From Chloroflexota bacterium (GTDB taxonomy: Bacteria; Chloroflexota; Dehalococcoidia; Lucifugimonadales; UBA3495), in NCBI GenBank assembly GCA_002721995.1, contig PBMF01000028.1, positions 27,161 through 91,160 of the forward strand: a stretch of 64,000 nucleotides of DNA. The letters are read 5' to 3'. Numbering within the stretch: position 1 is the stretch's first letter; every line of letters starts with the position of its first letter. This document shows, piece by piece, positions 1 through 9,612 of this stretch. Both the position numbers and the translations under genes were made by a program. The notes beneath the pieces were generated by a model, which saw nothing but the letters and a program-made list of their open reading frames with translations, was not told where the DNA came from and did no database searches.

Positions 1-25
1 GATTTCAAGCAAGCAGGTGCACAGA

Positions 26-1309
26 ATGGCAGCGGTAACCCCCTTCAGAGGATGGCGGTACAACCCGGACACGGTGGGAGACATGGCCTCGGTCCTTTGC
101 CCACCATATGACATGATCACCCCTGAGACCCAAGACGCCCTCAAACGTCAGAACCAGTACAACGTGATCCACCTCGAAGCCGGAGAGGGCCTGGACTGGA
201 CCGCGTCGGTCAAGGAACAGTACGCCGCCACCGCCAACCTTTTTGACGCCTGGATGCAAGAAGGGGTGCTCATCCAGGACCAGGAACCCTGCTACTACCT
301 GATGCGGCATAGCTTCCCCCTGGGAGGCAAGAACATGGTCCGCCTGGGGCTCATAGCTTCGGTGGGACTGGAGGACTACCAGACCCGGCAGGTGCTGCCC
401 CATGAGTTCACCGAGGCCCCGGCCATCCGTGACCGGGTGCTGCTCATGGAATCCCTCAGCGCCAACATCAGCCCCATCATGTCCATGTACCGCGACGCCG
501 ACGGCGTGCTGGATAAGGTGTTCCAGCAGGTAATGGCCGGTACTCCGGTGATGGACGCAAAAGACGACGCCGGTGGCGCTGCGGCCCTGTGGCGCATCTC
601 TGACTCCTCAACCCAGGCCCAGATACAGGAGTTCTTCTCCGGCCGCCCAATCTACCTGGCCGACGGCCACCACCGCTACGAAGCTGCCCGCCAGTACCAA
701 CTGGACCGCCACGCCGAGGGAGCGGCCAACAAGGCTGCAAATCTGGCCCACAATTTCGTGATGATGACCCTCATCGCCTTCGACGACCCAGGTCTGGTGG
801 TGCTGGGCTATCACCGCACCCTGAGCGGCGTGCCAGAGGACAAGCTGGCCAACATCAAAACCAGGCTGGACGGGTTATTCGACGCCCAGCCTCTGGCGGG
901 TGACGCCTATTCCCTGGTGGAGCAGGTAACCGAGCTTGGACAAAAGGGGAGGCTGTTGGCGGCGGTGGACCGCGACGGCGCCAAGCTGTTGACACTGAAA
1001 GACTCGGCGGTGAAGCCCGACTGGGGTGTGTTGGCGGCTTCCGAGGCGTGGGTGATAGAGGAGCAAGCTCTGCGTCCCGAACTGGGCGACGCGACGTTGG
1101 ACCACCTGGGTTTCATCCACGACCACGATGAGGCGGTCAACCGGGCCATTAACGGGGAACTGCAAATGGCCTTTTTGCTGAAGCCATTCCCCCTGGACGC
1201 CTTCGAGAGCATAGTGGGCGGCGGCCAGAGGCTGCCCCGGAAGTCCACTTTCTTCTTCCCCAAGCTGCCCACCGGCCTGGTCATCAACCGGCTGGAGGGG
1301 GAACTCTAA
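26..1309 (+). CDS. DUF1015 family protein
   Basis: Conserved bacterial and archaeal DUF1015 family; biochemical function not known to me. The N-terminus carries the family's PPYD segment (about residues 26-29), and the signature ADGHHRYEAA lies near residue 212. Length, about 427 residues, is normal for the family. The ATG at 26 is preferred because the conserved sequence begins right after it; a GTG at 17 in the same frame is possible, and the upstream region is cut by the window edge. DUF1015 genes often neighbour serine-pathway genes, and a class V aminotransferase lies 0.6 kb away, so a role in serine metabolism is an inference only. Confidence 0.9.
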   Translation: MAAVTPFRGWRYNPDTVGDMASVLCPPYDMITPETQDALKRQNQYNVIHLEAGEGLDWTASVKEQYAATANLFDAWMQEGVLIQDQEPCYYLMRHSFPLGGKNMVRLGLIASVGLEDYQTRQVLPHEFTEAPAIRDRVLLMESLSANISPIMSMYRDADGVLDKVFQQVMAGTPVMDAKDDAGGAAALWRISDSSTQAQIQEFFSGRPIYLADGHHRYEAARQYQLDRHAEGAANKAANLAHNFVMMTLIAFDDPGLVVLGYHRTLSGVPEDKLANIKTRLDGLFDAQPLAGDAYSLVEQVTELGQKGRLLAAVDRDGAKLLTLKDSAVKPDWGVLAASEAWVIEEQALRPELGDATLDHLGFIHDHDEAVNRAINGELQMAFLLKPFPLDAFESIVGGGQRLPRKSTFFFPKLPTGLVINRLEGEL

Positions 1310-1339
1310 GCCTCACGGCCGCCCGTATATCGATGGGGG

Positions 1340-1804
1340 CTAGTTCTGGTCCTGCTGGGCTTCGGTCCGCTCCCGGAAACGCTCGGTGATGGCCAGTTCG
1401 GCCTGGCGGCTGTTTGCGGCGATGAAGGCTTCCAGTTGCTTGATTTCCAACCGGGCCTCTTCGTCCTGGGCATGACCGTTCTTCTTCAGGTCCGCCAGGC
1501 GTGATTTGGTCTCGTCCACCCGCTTCAGCAGCTCCAGGGCTTCCAATTCCTGGGTGGCCGTCTTCTTGATCTCCAACAGGCGGCGGCGCCTGTCGGTCAC
1601 GTCGGCCAGGCGTTCTTCGATCTCGCCCATGGCGGCCAGCGACGCGTCCAGAGACGTGCTGCCGTAGACCACCTGGCGGGGCAGCCGCCGCAGTTGGGTG
1701 GTGAACTGGTAGATCTGCGCGTCCAGTTGTTCTTCTTTGTTCTTGATCTCAGCCAGGCCGAGCCTGAGAGTGGCCATGGCCTGCGCCAGTTGGGAAAGAG
1801 CCAC
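1340..1804 (-). CDS. Small coiled-coil protein of unknown function
   Basis: About 154 residues, dominated by charged heptad-like helices rich in Glu, Lys, Arg and Leu (roughly residues 15-45 and 60-145), consistent with a long coiled coil. No signal peptide, membrane segment or catalytic motif is visible. It starts at a GTG preceded by a GAGGT ribosome-binding site. It lies about 115 bp downstream of the aminotransferase on the same strand and converges with the DUF1015 gene. I do not recognise the family; prefoldin-like or SMC-fragment-like proteins look similar in composition, so no function is assigned. Confidence 0.7.
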   Translation of the reverse strand: MALSQLAQAMATLRLGLAEIKNKEEQLDAQIYQFTTQLRRLPRQVVYGSTSLDASLAAMGEIEERLADVTDRRRRLLEIKKTATQELEALELLKRVDETKSRLADLKKNGHAQDEEARLEIKQLEAFIAANSRQAELAITERFRERTEAQQDQN

Positions 1805-1919
1805 TTTGACACCTCGGGGAACTCACCGGGGCCGGAAATACAACGCCGGAGCAACGTCAACGCTACCCCGGCGGGTGAATCTACTTACCATAAATTATCC
1901 CACTGGGATGCCGTTATTC

Positions 1920-3029
1920 CTACGGCTTGAAACCCACTTCGGGAAGCACTTTCTTCAGGGCCGTGATCACCTCGCTGATGTCCTCTTTGACCACGTAGCC
2001 CAGGTGGCCGATGCGGAATATGTCGGCGGACATCTTGCCCTGACCGCCGGCCAGGACGATGTTCTGCTCGGTCCGCATCTTGCCCATGAACGCCTTGCCG
2101 TCCACGTTTTTCGGCATCTTGACCGCCGTCACCGTGTCCGAGGCATAGGCCTGATCGGCCACCAGCAGCTCCAGCCCCAGTTCTTCCACGCTGTCGCGGG
2201 TGTACTGGGCCACGCTGGCGTGCCGGCCGAAGACGTTCTCCATCCCCTCTTCCAGCAGCTTGTCCAGGGCCAGGCTCAGCCCGAAGAACGCCGACAGGTT
2301 GGGCGTGTAGGGCGTCTGTCCGATCTCCAGTGCCTTCTTGGCCTCGGCCAGGTCGAAGTAAAAACGGGGCATCTTGGCCGTCTGCTGGGCTTCCCAAGCA
2401 CGTTCACTGATGCTGATGAAGGCCAGGCCCGGCGGGATCATGAACCCCTTCTGGGAGGCCGTACCCACCATGTCGCAGTCCCAGGCGTCCACCGGCAGAG
2501 GGATGCAGCCCAGGCTGGACACGGCGTCAACCAGGAGCAGTTTGTCGAACTCGCCCTTGGCTATCTTGGCTATCTCCTCCAGGGGGTGGGTCACGCCAGT
2601 GGAGGTCTCATTGTGGGTCACCAGCACCGCTTTGATGCCGGGGTCGTCGTTCAGGGCCTTGCGGATGGCATCCGGGTCGATGGGCCCGCCCCACTCGAAG
2701 TCCATGCGCTTCACGTCGGCGCCGAAGGCCTCGGCCAGGTCGACGAAGCGGTCACCAAATGCGCCGGCCGTGGCTGCCAGGACGCGGTCCCCGGGGGACA
2801 ACGTGTTGACCACTGACGCTTCCAGGGAACCCGTGCCCGAAGACGTGAGGACCATCAGGTCGTTCTTGGTCATGAACACCTGCTTGAGTTGCTCGGTCGT
2901 CTTCTTGATCAGGGTGTCGAACTCCGGTCCCCGGTGATTGATCATCGGGCTGGACATGGCGTCCACGATGTCGTGGGGTATGGGCGTGGGTCCGGGAGTC
3001 CTCAGGTTCTGCGGCGTCATGTTCTGCAT
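1920..3029 (-). CDS. Class V aminotransferase (serine-pyruvate / alanine-glyoxylate type)
   Basis: PLP-dependent fold-type I transaminase, likely acting on serine, alanine, glyoxylate or phosphoserine-like substrates. Visible features are the N-terminal GPTP segment, NHRGPEF near residue 31, the SSGTGSLEA cofactor loop near 63, Asp168 in DAVSSLG and the Schiff-base Lys194 in TASQKG (numbered from the start used here). Length matches the family. The start at 3029 places the family N-terminus correctly; an in-frame ATG at 3095 would add a Lys-rich 22-residue extension and cannot be excluded. Neither start has a good ribosome-binding site. The gene is divergent from the Crp/Fnr regulator. Which amino acid is the real substrate is not decidable from sequence. 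Confidence 0.88.
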   Translation of the reverse strand: MQNMTPQNLRTPGPTPIPHDIVDAMSSPMINHRGPEFDTLIKKTTEQLKQVFMTKNDLMVLTSSGTGSLEASVVNTLSPGDRVLAATAGAFGDRFVDLAEAFGADVKRMDFEWGGPIDPDAIRKALNDDPGIKAVLVTHNETSTGVTHPLEEIAKIAKGEFDKLLLVDAVSSLGCIPLPVDAWDCDMVGTASQKGFMIPPGLAFISISERAWEAQQTAKMPRFYFDLAEAKKALEIGQTPYTPNLSAFFGLSLALDKLLEEGMENVFGRHASVAQYTRDSVEELGLELLVADQAYASDTVTAVKMPKNVDGKAFMGKMRTEQNIVLAGGQGKMSADIFRIGHLGYVVKEDISEVITALKKVLPEVGFKP

Positions 3030-3169
3030 CGGTTTCTTCTTCTTGTTGTCGGCGGCCTCGGCACGGAAGTGGCCGAGTGTGGCCGTTGGGGTCATTTACA
3101 GGGCTTTGCCAGGGCCGGTCCAAAACGTTTTTCAGGCACGTTATCACTGCTTCCGGCCAGGCGGAGAGC

Positions 3170-3178
3170 ATTATATCA
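3170..3178 (-). promoter_or_regulatory. Extended -10 promoter element for the aminotransferase
   Basis: On the minus strand the bases read TGATATAAT, a consensus -10 hexamer with the TGn extension. No convincing -35 is seen. Transcription would begin near 3163. The same TGATATAAT motif occurs on the plus strand at 3246-3254, so the two divergent genes have matching core promoters. Confidence 0.55.
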
Positions 3179-3245
3179 CCACCTATGGTGCACGGCTATT
3201 TGGGCCAGAATCCGGCCTTGATTCGCCTAAAGAAGGGGCCTCCGG

Positions 3246-3254
3246 TGATATAAT
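3246..3254 (+). promoter_or_regulatory. Extended -10 promoter element for the Crp/Fnr gene
   Basis: TGATATAAT followed by a T-run, a consensus -10 with TGn extension. The predicted start near 3261 leaves about 30 bases before the ATG at 3290, with the AGAGGG ribosome-binding site at 3278-3283 between them. This supports 3290 as the original translation start of the regulator. Confidence 0.55.
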
Positions 3255-3289
3255 TTTTCCATCCCCAACTCCCTTTCAGAGGGCCGGTG

Positions 3290-3431
3290 ATGACCACCCT
3301 GAATTCCTGGGCAAGGTCCCCAGTTTGAGAACCTCTCCCCCGCCCAGCTTCAACCCCTGGGCGAGAAGCTGCGCACCAGGAAGTACCAGCGGGGCGAGGT
3401 TGTCTTCCACCAGGACGACCCCGGCGACCGC
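3290..3431 (+). other. Frameshifted N-terminal coding segment of the Crp/Fnr regulator
   Basis: An ATG at 3290 with a ribosome-binding site starts MTTLNS and then meets TGA at 3326. The natural N-terminus is spread over three frames: MTTLNS in the first, LGKVP in the second, and FENLSPAQLQPL through to the ATG at 3432 in the third, which is open from 3303. One extra base near 3307 (CC run) and one near 3316 (CCCC run) would restore MTTLNSLGKVPQFENLSP, a typical Crp/Fnr beginning. Either the gene is damaged or two homopolymer bases were lost in sequencing or assembly. Confidence 0.7.
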
Positions 3432-3971
3432 ATGCACATCAACCTCCAGGGCCGGGTGCGTATCTCCATAGACTCGGACGACGGCCGAGAGAAGGACGAT
3501 GCCCTCTTGAACCCCGGCGAGTGCTTCGGTGAGATGGCCCTCCTGGACGGCTCCAACCGCTCGGCCAACGCCACCGCCGTGGACGATATCGATACCCTGG
3601 TCCTGCTGCGGGAGGACTTCATCAAGTTCCTGGGCCAGTACCCCCAGGTGGCCGCCCAGACCACCGCGCTCCTGACCAACCGCCTGCGCAACGCCAACCA
3701 GATGATGGGAGATCTGGCCTTCCTGGACGTGCCCTCACGTGTCGCGAAACAGCCCCTGGAACTGGCGGAGAACCAGCTCGACGGAGAAGAGGCCGAGGGC
3801 GAAATACAGATTCCCATCGGACAAGACGAACTGGCCCGCCTGGTGGGCTCCATCCGCGAGACCGTGAGCCGCGCCCTGACCAGCTACCGCCGCATGGGCC
3901 TGCTCACCACCTCCCACCGCCGCATCACCATCACAGACCTGGATGCCCTGGAGCGCATGGCCGCCTACTAG
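3432..3971 (+). CDS. Crp/Fnr family transcriptional regulator
   Basis: Cyclic-nucleotide-binding-like sensor domain plus C-terminal winged helix-turn-helix. The first ATG in the open frame is at 3432, but recognisable family sequence (ending RGEVVFHQDDPGDR) extends upstream to about 3318, so this start truncates the beta-roll. Downstream are GECFGEMALLDG, the phosphate-binding-cassette-like turn, the dimer helix (about residues 60-80 of this frame) and an HTH with GQDELARLVGSIRETVSRAL. There are no Cys ligands for an Fnr-type cluster. The effector is unknown. See the separate entry for the damaged 5' end; intact, it would be about 227 residues. Confidence 0.85.
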   Translation: MHINLQGRVRISIDSDDGREKDDALLNPGECFGEMALLDGSNRSANATAVDDIDTLVLLREDFIKFLGQYPQVAAQTTALLTNRLRNANQMMGDLAFLDVPSRVAKQPLELAENQLDGEEAEGEIQIPIGQDELARLVGSIRETVSRALTSYRRMGLLTTSHRRITITDLDALERMAAY

Positions 3972-4071
3972 GCCCGCCTGTCAGTACTCCATCGCCCCGC
4001 AAACCCTTCCCAGACCGGCCTTCCAAATGCCCTAAACAGCCTCATTTTGAGGCTAATTCCAACTTATGTCA

Positions 4072-4080
4072 TGCTATAAT
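4072..4080 (+). promoter_or_regulatory. Extended -10 promoter directly before pcrA
   Basis: TGCTATAAT is a consensus extended -10. Only six bases separate it from the ATG at 4087, so the start codon coincides with the expected transcription start. No -35 at proper spacing is seen, as is usual for extended -10 promoters. Confidence 0.6.
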
Positions 4081-4086
4081 CGGCCC

Positions 4087-6351
<2,265 letters not shown>

Positions 6352-6355
6352 ACGT

Positions 6356-7420
6356 ATGTCCCAGGACCCGGGCTCCCTAAGCTCCCGGCGCGTACAGGTC
6401 CCCGACTCGCCCCGGGCCATCCAGGACTACTGCTGGGAACAGGGCTGGACCGACGGACTGCCCGTGGTGCCGCCCACCGAGGCCCTGGTGCGCGAGATGC
6501 TCTCCGGCTACGACGGCGCCCCCTCGGACTCCATCGGCCGCATGCAGCCCGGTAATTCCTCGGTCACCCTGGAGAAACTGGCGGTGAACGCCGTCATGGC
6601 CGGCTGTCTCCCCGAGCATTTCCCGGTGGTGGTCACCGCCGTCAAAGCAGCCCTGAGCGACGAGTTCAACCTGGCGGGCAACGCCGTCACCACCGGCGGC
6701 GCGGCCCAGGTTTTGATCGTCAACGGCCCCATCGCCAAGGAACTGGGCATCAACGGCGACGCCGCCTGCTTCGGCCCCGGCTTCCGCGCCAACGCCGCCA
6801 TCGGACGCGCCTTCCGGCTTGCCGTGCGCAACATCGGCGGTCTGGTGCCTGGCGACATGGACAAGGCCACCCTCTCCAACCCCGGACGCTACAGTTTCTG
6901 CTTCTCGGAGAACGAGGAATTAAGCCCCTGGGCGCCGCGCCACGTGGACCTGGGCTACGACGCCTCGGCCAGCACGGTGACGGTGGCGGCCATCCTGGGC
7001 GTCTACAACGTGATGGAGAGCACCGTGGGCACGGGCCGGGAGGTTTTGCGCACCCTCACCGCCAACATGCGGGGCGTGGGCATCCCCGGATACTACCACC
7101 TGGGCACCCGCTCCCAGATCGTGCTGGTCCTCTGCCCGGAGCACGCCAACGAGATCGCCCAGTCGGGGCTCTCCAAGGCCGACGTGCGGGAGTACATCTA
7201 CAACAACGCCCGCATGCCGGTGCACCAGCTCAAGGACCAGGCCCACTACGGCAACCGGGTCTGGCCCGACTGGATCGACCAGGACGACCCCAACGCCCTG
7301 GTCCCCATCTGCTCCGCCGCCGACGACATAGTGGTCATAGTGGCCGGCGGAGGAGGCCGCCACTCAGCCTGGATGTCCGGCTGGGTGACAAGGGTCTGCA
7401 CGGAAGAGGTGGTGGGGTAG
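6356..7420 (+). CDS. Conserved protein of unknown function
   Basis: A 354-residue soluble protein without signal peptide or membrane segments. Distinctive conserved-looking stretches are WTDGLPVVPPT near the N-terminus, GNAVTTGGAAQVLIVNGP, GDAACFGPGFRANAAIGRA and GRYSFCFSENEE. I recall similar proteins encoded near UGSC-type (seleno)proteins in other bacteria, but that is memory and no such partner is seen here. It is probably translationally linked to pcrA, starting 4 bases after its stop. No reaction can be assigned. The GC-rich composition is native, in contrast with the island that follows. Confidence 0.75.
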   Translation: MSQDPGSLSSRRVQVPDSPRAIQDYCWEQGWTDGLPVVPPTEALVREMLSGYDGAPSDSIGRMQPGNSSVTLEKLAVNAVMAGCLPEHFPVVVTAVKAALSDEFNLAGNAVTTGGAAQVLIVNGPIAKELGINGDAACFGPGFRANAAIGRAFRLAVRNIGGLVPGDMDKATLSNPGRYSFCFSENEELSPWAPRHVDLGYDASASTVTVAAILGVYNVMESTVGTGREVLRTLTANMRGVGIPGYYHLGTRSQIVLVLCPEHANEIAQSGLSKADVREYIYNNARMPVHQLKDQAHYGNRVWPDWIDQDDPNALVPICSAADDIVVIVAGGGGRHSAWMSGWVTRVCTEEVVG

Positions 7421-7540
7421 GGGTCTTGGGATAACACCCGTGCTCCCATGCGGACAAGACCAAGGATCCCTAGAAATCTGATACGCCTTAAACCAAGAAC
7501 CTAGATACAGGCACCTCATTCGTGCTGGTCCAAATTTATT

Positions 7541-8254
7541 GTGGCTGAGAATCCGAAAATCGCCGATTTGTGGGCCACGATCGAGTTTTTGTTGGTCAGG
7601 GTTAGAGACATCTATCCAATCGCTTGCAAGACGTTTTCTACAACCACGATAGGGTCCCTAAGAAGCCGAAATTATCCCTACACCAATTTGGATATAATTG
7701 CCTCTATCGGGAAATGGAATCTGTCCACAAAAGCCTACGCGCAGAGAATGTCAAAAATGACCTTGCCTGACGACGAATTCTGGGACGCCATGAACTCCGC
7801 TACGTTTCATCAGGGAGACGCCGAAACTACTGAGAAAATTCTCTTTGACATGGCTTCTGTCTGGCGATCTGAACAGAATTACTTTGCCGCTGGCTATGCG
7901 ATGGAGTACGCATCGAGAGCTGCCCAGGGGAATCAAGAGAAAATGCTTTCCCATTTTGAGGCTGCAGCGCAGGATTTCGAAAACTGCGCCAATTCTCAAA
8001 GTCCAGACTCTTACTCAAGCATGGCTGGTCTGCTCAAGTTATCTTCCTTTCTAGGACAAGGGCGTTGGACGTTTGGTCTAAGAACCCAAGTTCTTTGCGA
8101 AAACATCCTAGAAGAGTTAGGGCAGCGCCTTATTTCTTACTATCACGATTCATCCAACAAGGTTGGGTTCTTGGTCACAGGCGTTCGATTAGAAACTGAC
8201 CTTGCAACTTCTTGGGAAGCAAAAATAACTCAGTACGAGGTAAGACTCGGCTAG
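7541..8254 (+). CDS. Unknown helical protein in a low-GC island
   Basis: About 237 residues, mostly helical, with an Ala/Glu-rich stretch (about residues 90-165) reminiscent of TPR-like repeats; no catalytic motif is recognised. The frame is open only after a TAG near 7504 and the first standard start is GTG at 7541, which has no clear ribosome-binding site. Base composition is clearly lower in GC than both flanks, with AT-ending codons common, suggesting acquisition by transfer. The next gene, of the same composition, starts within a few bases of its stop, so the two probably form one transcription unit. Function unknown. Confidence 0.6.
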   Translation: MAENPKIADLWATIEFLLVRVRDIYPIACKTFSTTTIGSLRSRNYPYTNLDIIASIGKWNLSTKAYAQRMSKMTLPDDEFWDAMNSATFHQGDAETTEKILFDMASVWRSEQNYFAAGYAMEYASRAAQGNQEKMLSHFEAAAQDFENCANSQSPDSYSSMAGLLKLSSFLGQGRWTFGLRTQVLCENILEELGQRLISYYHDSSNKVGFLVTGVRLETDLATSWEAKITQYEVRLG

Positions 8255-8259
8255 GAGCG

Positions 8260-8713
8260 TTGGGGCAACGGAATATTATCAATCAACCTTCCTTCAGCTT
8301 TTCAGATATTTGTCATGCTTGGGGACTATCAGTGAGCTCAAGCAGTTGTTGATGAATGTCCCGGAGGCTTTACTACACACGGACTCAGAGGTTGGAAAGC
8401 CGCGGTCCAGGCATTTACCACACCGGATGAAGCTGCTGAGAAATTTGCTGAAGCAGCTGAATATTTCGCTCAAGACACACGCCCAGATGATCCTGACGAG
8501 CTTCGTGCGAGAGGTTCTTGGAGTTCAGCGAATATCGACCTATGGGCAAAATACTTCCGTTCAAGGTCGGCGCTTGCCTTTGCAGGACGCGACCCCAAAA
8601 ACGTCAAGAAATTTATCGCCGAAGCAGCGGATGCAATCAAAGGGACTGAGGTAGATTGGCACGATTCCCAAGTTTCCAAATACGCAATTCTAATTCGCTA
8701 TCTAGCACATCTC
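8260..8713 (+). pseudogene. Frameshifted 5' part of the nuclease-like gene
   Basis: The frame ending at 9505 is open from 8336, and its translation between 8336 and 8713 looks fully coding (for example FTTPDEAAEKFAEAAEYF), but it contains no ATG, GTG or TTG before 8714. Immediately upstream the natural sequence continues in the next frame from a TTG at 8260 (LGQRNIINQ through HAWGLSV) up to about 8334. Dropping one base near 8335 fuses the two into HAWGLSVAQAVVDE. A single-base insertion, real or artefactual, therefore splits one gene of about 414 residues. An AGGAG sits just before 8260. Confidence 0.6.
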
Positions 8714-9505
8714 TTGGGGCAAGGACCTGGCATGACAGCAGAGGATGCGCGCCGCGAATTCTTATCCGAAACCCGGTTCGGTACAGAGAACACCTATGAC
8801 CCTGTATTGCTTCAATTTCTCAAGTTGTCGTCAGAATCATTCGCTGGATTTCGCGATGACCCTGGGAAAGAATTGACAACTGGCAAGTTGCGGCTGGCTC
8901 TGGATGCATTGTCTCAAATTCCCCTAATCGATACTGAAGCCACCAACGCTGTCGGAGTTGAGCTAGGAGAGCGTGCACTAAACGAAGTCCTGGGTCAAAA
9001 CAAAACCTGGTTGTACCGGGCGCTAGAATCAATCACACAGGAAACAACCTTACAAAAAATCACATTGCGCTTGCTTCAAGCACAACTTCTTTTGTACGCA
9101 CAAATCCTCCAAGGACCTTTGGAATACGGTAGAGATATCGTTGTGGTGCTTGAAGAAGGTGGAAACCGTATTCTTCGGATGTATCAACTGAAATGCGGGG
9201 ATATTTCAACGGCTGTATGGCGTACCGTAAAAAGCCAGATGGGGGAGATGTTCCAAGTCCCATTATCCGAATTCCAATTCACAGGTAGTGTACAGGCTAG
9301 ACAAGGATTTCTTCTCGCCAATGGTCACGCAGGGGAATACGTCGAACCCGCAATGGATGGGTGGTTCAAGGAGCAAAAAGAAGACCATCAGCGTGACCTC
9401 AAGTTTATTCATCTCGATGCCATTGTTACTTGGATTCTTGAATACCGCTTAATCAATGAATTCAAGGCGGCGTTAGCAGAGCAAGGGATTAAGATAGTGT
9501 ATTAG
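8714..9505 (+). CDS. Putative PD-(D/E)xK nuclease-like protein, C-terminal part
   Basis: From the first standard start (TTG 8714) the frame encodes 263 residues, but coding sequence clearly continues upstream (see the preceding entry). Near residues 139-164 it contains GRDIVVVLEE followed by MYQLKCGDI, that is an Asp on one strand and Q-x-K on the next, the usual arrangement of the PD-(D/E)xK/Mrr-like nuclease core. I could not place an earlier catalytic Glu with confidence. Low GC and the unrelated neighbour suggest a transferred defence-type module. It could instead be a non-catalytic member of the fold; the nuclease call is an inference. Confidence 0.55.
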   Translation: MGQGPGMTAEDARREFLSETRFGTENTYDPVLLQFLKLSSESFAGFRDDPGKELTTGKLRLALDALSQIPLIDTEATNAVGVELGERALNEVLGQNKTWLYRALESITQETTLQKITLRLLQAQLLLYAQILQGPLEYGRDIVVVLEEGGNRILRMYQLKCGDISTAVWRTVKSQMGEMFQVPLSEFQFTGSVQARQGFLLANGHAGEYVEPAMDGWFKEQKEDHQRDLKFIHLDAIVTWILEYRLINEFKAALAEQGIKIVY

Positions 9506-9612
9506 CCCCCACCCCAACCATTTGACACCACCCCTGCCTCCGCGCGATGATACCTGCGCTCCGGGAACGAGTCCCGGAAACGTGAAAACCGAAGCTGAGG
9601 AGGCCCTTTCCG

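Noticed and set aside
1737-2816. Long plus-strand open frame of 359 codons
   Set aside because: It is antisense to the aminotransferase, is His/Gly/Gln-rich in the way of GC-rich shadow frames, and has no family features.
8333-8335. In-frame TGA between two open stretches, as a possible selenocysteine codon because selB is present
   Set aside because: The upstream part of that frame (8255-8332) does not look coding and a TAG lies at 8252-8254; a one-base frameshift from the neighbouring frame explains the data better.
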